DNA from: G965267605 sp965267605
GTDB taxonomy: Bacteria; Bacteroidota; Bacteroidia; Flavobacteriales_E; Vicingaceae
Assembly: GCA_965267605.1 (NCBI GenBank)
Contig: OZ254088.1
Coordinates: 3,596,001-3,660,000 of the forward strand
Length of the DNA: 64,000 bases
Reading direction: 5' to 3'
A program made the translations under genes and the position numbers. Shown in pieces: positions 7,981 through 15,561 of the stretch. The notes beneath the pieces are model-generated. The model was not told where the DNA came from, made no database searches, and saw only the letters and a program-made list of their open reading frames with translations. Each line of letters opens with the position of its first letter. Within the stretch, counting starts at the first letter, position 1.

Positions 7981-8694
7981 ATGAAGTACAAGAGGATATT
8001 ACTGAAGTTGAGCGGTGAAGCACTGATGGGAGATCAGGCTTTCGGAATTGACGACAAGCGATTGCTGCAATACGCGGATGAGATCAAGGACATCGTAGAG
8101 CAGGATGTGCAAGTGGCCATCGTGATTGGTGGGGGTAATATCTACAGAGGACTTCAGGCTGAAGCCAGTGGCATTGAGCGTACCCAGGGAGACTACATGG
8201 GGATGCTTGCAACGGTGATCAACGGCATGGCCCTTCAGGCGGCACTTGAGAAACTGGGAGTTTACACAAGACTCCAGTCTGCTATTGAAATGAAAGAAGT
8301 TGCAGAACCATACATCCGAAGAAAAGCAGTAAGACACCTCCAAAAGGGTCGCGTGGTAATCTTTGGTGCCGGAACGGGTAACCCTTATTTCACAACAGAT
8401 TCAGCAGCATCACTTCGTGCTGTTGAGATCAACGCAGATGTTATTCTGAAAGGAACCAGGGTGGACGGAATCTATACTGCGGATCCTGAGAAGGATGATT
8501 CAGCACAAAAGTTTGACACGCTTACTTTCAAGGAAGTGTACGACAAAGGACTGAAGGTAATGGACATGACCGCCTTCACCTTGTGCGATGAGAACAATCT
8601 GCCGATCATTGTATTCGATATGAACAAGCCAGGTAACCTTCGCAAGGTTCTTGAGGGAGAAAAGATTGGTACATTAGTAGACAACCCAGCATAA
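7981..8694 (+). CDS. pyrH: UMP kinase
   Basis: A 237-residue bacterial UMP kinase of the amino-acid-kinase fold, phosphorylating UMP to UDP in pyrimidine synthesis. It has the N-terminal KRILLKLSGEALMG, the GGGNIYRG phosphate loop, the effector/UMP region GDYMGMLATVINGMALQ, and GTGNPYFTTDSAASLRA followed by KGTRVDGIYTADP. Length is normal. frr begins 10 bases after the stop, a widely conserved pyrH-frr pair. Confidence 0.97.
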   Translation: MKYKRILLKLSGEALMGDQAFGIDDKRLLQYADEIKDIVEQDVQVAIVIGGGNIYRGLQAEASGIERTQGDYMGMLATVINGMALQAALEKLGVYTRLQSAIEMKEVAEPYIRRKAVRHLQKGRVVIFGAGTGNPYFTTDSAASLRAVEINADVILKGTRVDGIYTADPEKDDSAQKFDTLTFKEVYDKGLKVMDMTAFTLCDENNLPIIVFDMNKPGNLRKVLEGEKIGTLVDNPA

Positions 8695-8704
8695 AGCTTA
8701 AGCC

Positions 8705-9268
8705 ATGAATGAAGATTTAGACCTTATTCTAGAGACCACAAAAGACTCCATGAATGAATCGATGACTCACCTCGAAAAGGAGTTGACGAACATCCGTGCG
8801 GGTAAGGCTAACCCTTCAATGCTGGACAGTGTAAAGCTTGACTACTATGGTTCACTTACTCCATTGTCTCAGGTTGCCAATGTGAACACACTAGATGCCA
8901 GAACCATCAGCGTACAACCATGGGAGAAGGATAAACTGGACGAGATCGAAAGAGCGATCACTAACGCTAATCTTGGATTAAATCCCCAGAACAATGGTGA
9001 GATGATCATCATTAACGTTCCAGCACTTACTGAGGAGCGAAGAATGGAATTGGTGAAGAGAGCCAAGGCTGAAGGTGAGAACGCGAAGGTGAGTATTCGA
9101 AATGCACGTAAAGATGCCAATGACGAGATCAAGAATCTCAAGAATGATGGCATGAGTGAGGATATGGCCAAGACCGGTGAAGATGAGGTACAGAAGGTAA
9201 CCGATTCCTACACTTCAAAGGTAGATGCTTTGGTAGATGCCAAAGAGAAGGACATCATGACGGTATAA
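8705..9268 (+). CDS. frr: Ribosome recycling factor
   Basis: A 187-residue factor that, with EF-G, splits post-termination ribosomes. The helical-bundle signature LTNIRAGKANPSMLDSVKLDYYG and the C-terminal RMELVKRAKAEGENAKVSIRNARKD arm are typical. A 17-bp palindrome (9259-9275) covers the end of the gene. Confidence 0.97.
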   Translation: MNEDLDLILETTKDSMNESMTHLEKELTNIRAGKANPSMLDSVKLDYYGSLTPLSQVANVNTLDARTISVQPWEKDKLDEIERAITNANLGLNPQNNGEMIIINVPALTEERRMELVKRAKAEGENAKVSIRNARKDANDEIKNLKNDGMSEDMAKTGEDEVQKVTDSYTSKVDALVDAKEKDIMTV

Positions 9269-9275
9269 TACCGTC
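9259..9275. repeat. Palindrome overlapping the frr stop codon
   Basis: GACGGTAT-A-ATACCGTC is a perfect 8-bp inverted repeat about a single base, with the frr stop inside it. No T-run follows. It could be an mRNA 3'-end stabiliser or a protein site before the next gene at 9288. Confidence 0.4.
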
Positions 9276-9287
9276 TCTCAATATCAT

Positions 9288-10877
9288 ATGGTGAAAAGGG
9301 TTCTCGTTGCTTTCGCAGTGTTTTGCTGTAATACATTGCTTTGGGCGAACACGCTTACAGTTCCAGGGCAGTATACCACTATAAACAGTGCTCTTAGTGC
9401 CGCTTCTGCAGGGGATACTGTTCTCGTTAGCCCTGGTGTATATTTTGAGTACATATTGTGGCCCAGCGGTAAGCCCGGACTTCATTTAATGTCTGTTGGT
9501 GATTCTTCCAATACCATAATTGATGGTGGTGGTACAAGTAGGGTTATGAGATTTAGCTCATCTTCTATTGATTCTACCAATGTGATTGATGGATTTTCAT
9601 TGAGAAATGGGTACCGCTTCACCGGAAATATTTTGTTTCCACAGATGGGGGCAGGCATTTACATCTGGAACGGAGCGCACCCATTTTTCCGCAACTGTCA
9701 GATATACAATAACACAGGTGGGGGAATTGTGTTTTATGGCGCAGGAATCGCCATTGAGGGGTTAAACAGTGGCGCCCATTTTGAGAATTGTTGCATATCA
9801 CGTAACCGGAACATGGCGTTCGTAGATGGATATGGAGGGGCCATATATATGGAGCAAGAGTCCGATCTATGGATGAGAAACTGCATTGTTGCGGATAATG
9901 CAGTTGACAGTTGCAAGAACGCACGTGGTGGTGGGTTATACGCTGGGGGAAGTGTTAATCCATCTAGCATATATGGTTATAACGTGCAATTTATTCGGAA
10001 TAGCATCTTTGGTGCTGCACAATGTGAAGGCGCGGGTGTTTTCCTTTATGGAGGGTTCCATAGTCGTTTTGAAAAATTGATCGTGGCAGGAAACGTCATG
10101 GGAGATGGTGGGTCGTCTTATTACGGTGCAGGATTTTACAAAGGGAGTCTGAACATGTTCATAAGGAATGGTTTGATCGTGGACAATGTTATGGGAGCAG
10201 GGGGCGCGACTCATAGAGGAGCAGGGCTATATGATTTCACTCTTCCAGTTAACGACACACTCATTAACGTTACCATTGCCAATAATATGCGCTCGGATTC
10301 CGGGACTGTTTTGGGTTCTGGGTTGTATGGAGGCCCACACATGATTAACTGTATATCATGGAATCCACATAACAATGGTGGACTTGAGCACTCTGGAAGC
10401 AACTTTATATATAGTAATATTAGAACAGGCGCGGCTGGAATTGGCAATATTGATACCCTTCCTCAGTTCCTTTCAGCGACTGATTACCACATTCATCCAT
10501 TATCGCCTTGCGAAGGTGCCGGCACGTGGGGCAAGGCTCCGAATGATGATTTAGATGGGATACCCAGGCCAATGGGCAGTCCGAATCCTGACATGGGCTG
10601 TTATGAAGCTAGCTTCCCCGTGTGGATGCAGGAGTCGTTACGGAAAAAAGAGGCTCCAAGTGTTTTCCCTAACCCTTCTTTGGGAAGTATAACAGTAGAT
10701 GGAATTGGCGTTGGCATACTTGAAATTAGAGATATGTCGGGTAGAGTTATTAAAAGAACAAATAGTGACTCATCGCAGTGTGTCGTTAACACAGAATCTT
10801 TGTCTCCCGGAACTTATCTGGTTGTATTTCGCTCAGACAATGGTGAAAGAACTGCTAAGTTCTCCGTAAGCAAATAA
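9288..10877 (+). CDS. Secreted right-handed beta-helix protein with T9SS sorting domain
   Basis: A 529-residue protein with a signal peptide (VLVAFAVFCCNTLLWA). From about residue 24 it shows the pectate-lyase/NosD-like opening TVPGQYTTINSALSAASAGDTVLVSPGVY, then many short turns of a parallel beta-helix (residues about 60-390, with recurring GAGI/GAGLY/GGGLY and N-C-I motifs). The end (residues about 455-529: VFPNPSLGSITVDG, IRDMSGRVIKR, LSPGTYLVVF) is a type A T9SS sorting domain. The helix may bind or cleave a polysaccharide, but no catalytic residues are evident. It lies 20 bases after frr and converges with the radical SAM gene, leaving only 7 bases between stop codons. Confidence 0.88.
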   Translation: MVKRVLVAFAVFCCNTLLWANTLTVPGQYTTINSALSAASAGDTVLVSPGVYFEYILWPSGKPGLHLMSVGDSSNTIIDGGGTSRVMRFSSSSIDSTNVIDGFSLRNGYRFTGNILFPQMGAGIYIWNGAHPFFRNCQIYNNTGGGIVFYGAGIAIEGLNSGAHFENCCISRNRNMAFVDGYGGAIYMEQESDLWMRNCIVADNAVDSCKNARGGGLYAGGSVNPSSIYGYNVQFIRNSIFGAAQCEGAGVFLYGGFHSRFEKLIVAGNVMGDGGSSYYGAGFYKGSLNMFIRNGLIVDNVMGAGGATHRGAGLYDFTLPVNDTLINVTIANNMRSDSGTVLGSGLYGGPHMINCISWNPHNNGGLEHSGSNFIYSNIRTGAAGIGNIDTLPQFLSATDYHIHPLSPCEGAGTWGKAPNDDLDGIPRPMGSPNPDMGCYEASFPVWMQESLRKKEAPSVFPNPSLGSITVDGIGVGILEIRDMSGRVIKRTNSDSSQCVVNTESLSPGTYLVVFRSDNGERTAKFSVSK

Positions 10878-10884
10878 ACATAGT

Positions 10885-11898
10885 TTAAGTCCAGACCTTT
10901 GTTCCCTCAGAGCAATTCGCGCAGATTTCAATCTCTGACCTTGAACGTGCAATAGCCTGGCGAAAATTGCTGTAGGCCTCATTCTTCCAGATGGATTTCA
11001 TGGAGTGTTTTTGAAGGTTACCCATTTGGTGTTTGGCATCCTTGTCAAAGCAGCAGGGCACAATGTTTCCATCCCAGGTGATCACACAGCTGTGCCACAT
11101 ACGCCAGCATTCATCTGCATGTTTGTTCTTGATGCGATAGGTCCCATCAGCCTGCCTGATGTACCGGGAATACTTCTCGTTTTCAGGAATCAGCGGACTC
11201 CCGTTTTGATAATCATAGATCTGAGCAGTCTTTAATCGTACCTCGTCAATTCCCATTTCGTTGGCAATGCGGAATACTTCATCGATCTGATGTTCGTTTG
11301 GTTTGACCACCAGGAATTGGAAGATAATATGTGGACCCTTTTTCAAGGCCCTTTTCCATTTGATCACATTTCTGGCACCTTCCAGAACTTTATCCAAAGA
11401 GCCATTAACCCTGTAGTTCTCATAAACTTCCTGGGTGGTTCCGTCAATAGATATGATCAACCGATCGAGTCCTGATTCAACAGTTCTCTTCGCGGTCTCA
11501 TTGTCAAGGAAATGTGCATTGGTTGAAGTGGCCGTATACATTCCTTTTGATGATGCGTATTTAACCATGTCGAGGAATTGCTGATGGATAAACGGTTCAC
11601 CCTGAAAGTAGAAAGTGAGATAGGAAACGTGCCTTCTCAACTCATCAACCCATCCCTGGAAATCTTCCTCTTTTAGGTTACCGGTATCTCTGGTAAACGC
11701 TTTTAAACCACTGGGGCATTCCGGGCAGCCAAGATTACACGCTGTGGTAGGTTCAATGGATATGGCTACAGGGTAACCCCACATTTTAGGCGTTCCGGTT
11801 AATCTGGACCATTGATAACTACTAAAAACCTTGAAGTGATTGAATGCCTTCGAGGGGGTTAGTTTACCAATATACCGCATGGAATCAGCGAACGCCAT
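10885..11898 (-). CDS. Radical SAM / SPASM-domain protein
   Basis: A 337-residue enzyme. The CNLGCPECP motif near residue 54 supplies the CxxxCxxC ligands of the SAM-cleaving [4Fe-4S] cluster. The C-terminal quarter (CWRMWHSCVITWDGNIVPCC, and ICANCSEG near the end) has the cysteine spacing of a SPASM or twitch auxiliary-cluster domain. SPASM proteins modify peptides or act in cofactor synthesis, but no precursor peptide is seen next to it. It lies 21 bases downstream of the M23 peptidase on the same strand and is probably last in that leftward transcript. Target unknown. Confidence 0.85.
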   Translation of the reverse strand: MAFADSMRYIGKLTPSKAFNHFKVFSSYQWSRLTGTPKMWGYPVAISIEPTTACNLGCPECPSGLKAFTRDTGNLKEEDFQGWVDELRRHVSYLTFYFQGEPFIHQQFLDMVKYASSKGMYTATSTNAHFLDNETAKRTVESGLDRLIISIDGTTQEVYENYRVNGSLDKVLEGARNVIKWKRALKKGPHIIFQFLVVKPNEHQIDEVFRIANEMGIDEVRLKTAQIYDYQNGSPLIPENEKYSRYIRQADGTYRIKNKHADECWRMWHSCVITWDGNIVPCCFDKDAKHQMGNLQKHSMKSIWKNEAYSNFRQAIARSRSEIEICANCSEGTKVWT

Positions 11899-11919
11899 GC
11901 ACTAAAGTTAACCAAGAAG

Positions 11920-13197
11920 TTAGGATTGCTCGTGTGGCTTCTTTGGAGTCTCAATTCCATCAAGTCGCTTCATCCACTTGGTGCGTTGCTTCATGAAATC
12001 ATCATAGTTCTCCTCTTTCACTGGTTCTGATGCTGGAAACTTTTCGGCCAGGTGGTTAACCTGTTGTCCGTTCTTCCAGAAGCGATAGCATACATGTGGA
12101 CCAGTGGCCAAACCTGTGCTACCTACGTAGCCAATGATGTCTCCTTGTTGAACCTTCACGCCAGGTTTGATGCCCGTAGCGAACTTACTCATGTGGAGAT
12201 ACTGCGTAGTGTAAACGGAGTTGTGTTTAACCTTCACGTATCGTCCGTTGTATTTCTTGAACGCAGCTTCAATCACTACACCGTCACCTGTAGACATGAT
12301 AGGTGTTCCAGTTGGTGCCGCATAGTCTGTTCCAAGGTGGGCCTTCCATCTGTTCTGTACAGGATGAAATCGTCTTAATGTGAAACCAGAACTTATTCTT
12401 GAATACTTCAATGGGGCTTTCAAAAAGGCTTTTCTCAAACTGCGTGCACTGTCATCATAATAGTCTGCAATGCTGTCTTGCATATATCTGATAGCGTAGA
12501 AGTCATTGCCCCAATGATTGAAATGTACCGCCTTGATCTCGCCAACGCCTACAGATTTACCATCTACAAACTCTTCCTCATAGATAACCTTGAACCAGTC
12601 GTATTTCTGAATGCGGTAGAAATCAATCGTCCACGCAAAGATATTCGCCAACTCATGCGCCAGCATGGTGTTGCCTTCCTGGTCTTCAATGGTCTGGTAC
12701 AACGAAGAGGTAATGATGCCGGCCAGTTCCTTTTTCTTTTTGATAACGGGCTTTTCACCGATGTAAATGCGGATGGAATCTCTTAGATCATAAACGAGGT
12801 AGTCTATAGCATTGATCTCATACACGAAGTACTCCAACTTTCCGGTATCATTTTGCAGGGCCAGGTATTTATGCCCCGTTGCAATACGCCTAACGCTGAA
12901 GATGTCTTTTGATTTGGCCGCAATGTTGGATACCATCCCAGGTCCAATACCAAACGGTGCAAGGATGTTAGAAAGAAACTCATTTGGTTTAATGACACCC
13001 TCTGTTCTCTTCAATGAATCCGTAAAGAGTCCGTATTCAACACGTGCCTCTGGGATCGGGCCTATGATGGTGTCTTTCTGTTCTGTTAGCGGGCTTTTGG
13101 TGTCTTCATCCTCACCAAAATCGCTGACCATGACAAGTGTCACGAGCCCAAGAAACCCAACAAGAAGTACTAAGGCAACCTTAAGATTTGTACGCAT
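11920..13197 (-). CDS. Membrane-anchored M23-family peptidoglycan peptidase with H-to-C change
   Basis: A 425-residue protein with one N-terminal membrane segment (about residues 7-25, no clear cleavage site), an OapA/LysM-like region near residues 60-150 and a C-terminal M23 (LytM-type) domain from about residue 265. H287 and D291 in HLGTDYAAP match the first zinc ligands and YLHMSKF supplies the usual middle histidine. The final motif reads GPH-V-C-YRF (H368, C370) rather than GPHLHYEF, so the third zinc ligand is a cysteine. Family members normally cut peptidoglycan cross-links in the periplasm. Its start codon overlaps the stop of the upstream dioxygenase gene (TAATG), so the two are translationally coupled. 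Confidence 0.9.
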   Translation of the reverse strand: MRTNLKVALVLLVGFLGLVTLVMVSDFGEDEDTKSPLTEQKDTIIGPIPEARVEYGLFTDSLKRTEGVIKPNEFLSNILAPFGIGPGMVSNIAAKSKDIFSVRRIATGHKYLALQNDTGKLEYFVYEINAIDYLVYDLRDSIRIYIGEKPVIKKKKELAGIITSSLYQTIEDQEGNTMLAHELANIFAWTIDFYRIQKYDWFKVIYEEEFVDGKSVGVGEIKAVHFNHWGNDFYAIRYMQDSIADYYDDSARSLRKAFLKAPLKYSRISSGFTLRRFHPVQNRWKAHLGTDYAAPTGTPIMSTGDGVVIEAAFKKYNGRYVKVKHNSVYTTQYLHMSKFATGIKPGVKVQQGDIIGYVGSTGLATGPHVCYRFWKNGQQVNHLAEKFPASEPVKEENYDDFMKQRTKWMKRLDGIETPKKPHEQS

Positions 13198-14198
13198 TAA
13201 CCATTGTTCTGACCGAGCTGTTCATCTACCCACGCTTTTCCCCACTGCTCACGCTCTTGTTCAGTCCAAAGGTCTGGAAAGAAAATCCTTTTTTGAAATC
13301 TTGGTGGCAAGTACTTCTGCCAATTGGTTCCACCAGTAGCCGCAATGTCGCCTTCTTTCTGCTGTAGATAACGAACAGCAGACTTGTAATGTACCAGCGG
13401 CCAGTTCACATTTACGTTCTGATCTAGCTGTTTCATTTGACGAATTACTTCCTCGTTCTGCTGATCTGCTTCACTAAGCCCTTTGTATTTCTGCCAAAGG
13501 TTCTTGTCCTTAAAGGCATTCGCCCTTTTTACGAAATCCCTCATATACTTCTCTTCGAAGTTCTGAAGCATTTTGGTCTTCTTGCCGGTTTCAACTTCGA
13601 TCGATCCTTCCTTCCAATAGAAATGCTCCGCTTGCTCTTCGAGAGACTTATCCCGAAGACTATCGCGCATGTCTTTCTGTGTTAGGTTGATGATGTCTGA
13701 ACAGCTGATCTCGATCATTCTGTATTGTGCACTCTGGAACCCACTTGCCGGAAGCAAAGACATCCTGAAAGAGAGGAATTGCTCTTTCTCCATACCGTGT
13801 ACCATGATATCGAAAGACTTGGTCAAAGCTTCGAAGTAGGCATTGATTCTCCTGATGCGGTCTGCAAAGAAGGTTGGGTCCAGTTGATCATTCCAACCCA
13901 TGTCTTTTCCATTTTCAGCTATGATCTTACCGTTGTTGGCGATCTGATCAATTTCGTGAAGACTGAGCTTGAAATAGAGTTCCGTAATCTGGTGATACAT
14001 AATAAAGATCACTTCATCCGGGAAGTCTGTTCTTGGTCTTTGCAGACTCAACAATGTTTCAACGAGGGTATAATCCCAGTAATGGAGTGGATTCGCGTAC
14101 AGCAATCCATCCATATAAGATGCAAGGTCCTGACCGGTTGAAGAATATTTCTCCTCCAGTTTCTCTAACCTCCCAAGAATGTCTTCAGAAAACTCCAT
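13197..14198 (-). CDS. Tryptophan 2,3-dioxygenase family protein
   Basis: A 333-residue heme dioxygenase-type protein. I prefer the ATG at 14198; a GTG at 14210 lies inside a hairpin. Family residues present are H69 in YHQITELYFK (substrate side), R145 and S156 in FRMSLLPASGFQSAQYRMIE (carboxylate binding), proximal heme-ligand candidate H270 in PLVHYKSAVRYL, and the ATGGTNWQKYL loop (about 287-297). It would convert L-tryptophan to N-formylkynurenine. Bacteroidota members diverge from classical TDO, and the neighbours (DUF3108 protein, M23 peptidase) are envelope genes rather than kynurenine-pathway genes, so the physiological substrate is uncertain. Confidence 0.85.
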   Translation of the reverse strand: MEFSEDILGRLEKLEEKYSSTGQDLASYMDGLLYANPLHYWDYTLVETLLSLQRPRTDFPDEVIFIMYHQITELYFKLSLHEIDQIANNGKIIAENGKDMGWNDQLDPTFFADRIRRINAYFEALTKSFDIMVHGMEKEQFLSFRMSLLPASGFQSAQYRMIEISCSDIINLTQKDMRDSLRDKSLEEQAEHFYWKEGSIEVETGKKTKMLQNFEEKYMRDFVKRANAFKDKNLWQKYKGLSEADQQNEEVIRQMKQLDQNVNVNWPLVHYKSAVRYLQQKEGDIAATGGTNWQKYLPPRFQKRIFFPDLWTEQEREQWGKAWVDEQLGQNNG

Positions 14199-14225
14199 AA
14201 AAAAAGCCACGTTGATGTTCGTGGC
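14199..14225 (-). terminator. Hairpin plus T-run ending exactly at the dioxygenase ATG
   Basis: On the minus strand GCCACG-N8-CGTGGC is followed by seven T, and the dioxygenase ATG follows the last T directly. By sequence this is a complete intrinsic terminator for the DUF3108 gene, placed where the next gene's ribosome-binding site should be. It may work as an attenuator. Confidence 0.75.
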
Positions 14226-14252
14226 TAATTTAGGAAATAGGTTGTGTAATCT

Positions 14253-15080
14253 TTATTTGTCGGCCATGGCTAGGGGTGATTTCAACCCTTCGTAGCCTGT
14301 CAATTCCATCTTGATTGATCCCACAAGTACCTTGGCTTTTGCCAGAATAGGGATCTTGTTTTCATCGTTTGAGATGTATACGGATAGGTCTTCCTGTGAT
14401 TTGAAAATCCTTCCCTTTTGCACTACAGGGTGGAATTTCATGCATTTGTACCTCTTGCGTTTCAACTTCACGGTTGCTGTTCCAGCATACTTGATCTTCA
14501 TCGGGTAAACCTCATCGTCAACGAAGCACGGAACAGATACGATATCACCTTTTCTGATATTTGTCAGGTCTAGTGTTCTGGCATAGTAAAGTGCCGATAA
14601 CATGTCCTGAATGTTCTCAGGTGTTTTGAATTTCTGTCCCTTGTTCGTGTGAACCACTTTCTTGTGTTGGATGAATTTGTAATCCTGGTTGATCTTATAT
14701 CCACCTTCGTCTACACGTCTGATGAACAACCATGGGAACATTCCTTCTGCATCCATGTACGTTTCATAACGGTCTCTCACCTTGAAGAAGAAATCGAATG
14801 TTCCTTTGCTGCGTCCTGTGCCAACAACATGTAACATCTCTCTTCCGGCAACCTTTTTCTTGGTTTCCTTCACCTGCAGAGTGGCAATCCCCGCATCAAT
14901 CAATCCGTAATGCAGCCTGTATTTCAAGACTTCTCCCGGTTGAAAGGCATTGTTGTTGACTTTTCGGAAATTATACGTGACAGGATCAACCTTGGTAACC
15001 GGATCCTGCTTTACATCAGGGGTGAACGCTGTTCCTGTGAACAGTACGCTAACCAGTGTTATTGCGATTAATTTCTTCAT
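14253..15080 (-). CDS. DUF3108 domain-containing envelope protein
   Basis: A 275-residue protein with a signal peptide (KKLIAITLVSVLFTGTAF). Residues from about 45 match the DUF3108 pattern: FQPGEVLKYRLHYGLIDAGIATL, then a lipid-transport-like beta fold with DRYETYMD and the closing IPILAKAKVLVGSIKMELTGYEG. DUF3108 proteins are periplasmic and of unknown function, with a fold reminiscent of lipocalin/LolA-like barrels. It is first in a leftward set with the dioxygenase, M23 peptidase and radical SAM gene, and divergent from rnpA. Confidence 0.88.
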   Translation of the reverse strand: MKKLIAITLVSVLFTGTAFTPDVKQDPVTKVDPVTYNFRKVNNNAFQPGEVLKYRLHYGLIDAGIATLQVKETKKKVAGREMLHVVGTGRSKGTFDFFFKVRDRYETYMDAEGMFPWLFIRRVDEGGYKINQDYKFIQHKKVVHTNKGQKFKTPENIQDMLSALYYARTLDLTNIRKGDIVSVPCFVDDEVYPMKIKYAGTATVKLKRKRYKCMKFHPVVQKGRIFKSQEDLSVYISNDENKIPILAKAKVLVGSIKMELTGYEGLKSPLAMADK

Positions 15081-15106
15081 AATTAAGATGGCATTTGCTG
15101 AATAAG

Positions 15107-15122
15107 TACAAACTTTGTGCCA
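15107..15122 (-). promoter_or_regulatory. Possible -24/-12 (sigma-54-like) promoter for the DUF3108 gene
   Basis: On the minus strand TGGCAC is followed after five bases by TTGTA, one base from the sigma-54 consensus TGGCAC-N5-TTGCA. It lies 27 bases upstream of the DUF3108 ATG. No better TAnnTTTG box is visible there. Confidence 0.4.
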
Positions 15123-15156
15123 CTAATTATTACGGAATCTCCGCGAATTTGTTGTC

Positions 15157-15561
15157 ATGAGTATGCCTGGTCAAACATTTAAGAAATCTGAACACTTGGT
15201 TTCCAGAAAGGTGATCAGCAATATGTTCCGTAAAGGCAAGCGGTTCAGGGAACAACCATTTCGCGTACTATGGGAATACACTGAGGAGAAGGAAGCAAAA
15301 CCCGTGAGGATCATGATCGCTGTTCCAAAAAAAAATGTGAAAAATGCGGTAGATCGCAATCTAATTAAGAGAAGAGTGCGGGAGTCGTATCGTAGACAGA
15401 AACACCAGCTTTATGATGCGCTCTCTCAGCACGGGAAAAAAATAAACCTAATTTTAGTGTATTCCGTACACGAAATGACGGAGTTCGATGTGATGAATGG
15501 TAAAATAACGGGTGTGATAGACCGTTTAATATCGGAGATCAGTAATACCTCATCAACATGA
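15157..15561 (+). CDS. rnpA: Ribonuclease P protein component
   Basis: A 134-residue basic protein subunit of RNase P, which helps the RNA subunit process tRNA 5' ends. The RNR motif appears as VDRNLIKRRVRESYR (about residues 65-80), preceded by IAVPKKNVKNA; FRKGKRF near residue 25 is also typical. ATG at 15157 or 15163 could start it. As in many Bacteroidota it is not next to rpmH but overlaps an S41 protease by 4 bases (ATGA). Confidence 0.93.
   Translation: MSMPGQTFKKSEHLVSRKVISNMFRKGKRFREQPFRVLWEYTEEKEAKPVRIMIAVPKKNVKNAVDRNLIKRRVRESYRRQKHQLYDALSQHGKKINLILVYSVHEMTEFDVMNGKITGVIDRLISEISNTSST

Noticed and set aside
13725..14141. 138-codon frame antisense to the dioxygenase gene
   Set aside because: No signal, domain or context; the sense gene keeps heme and substrate residues.
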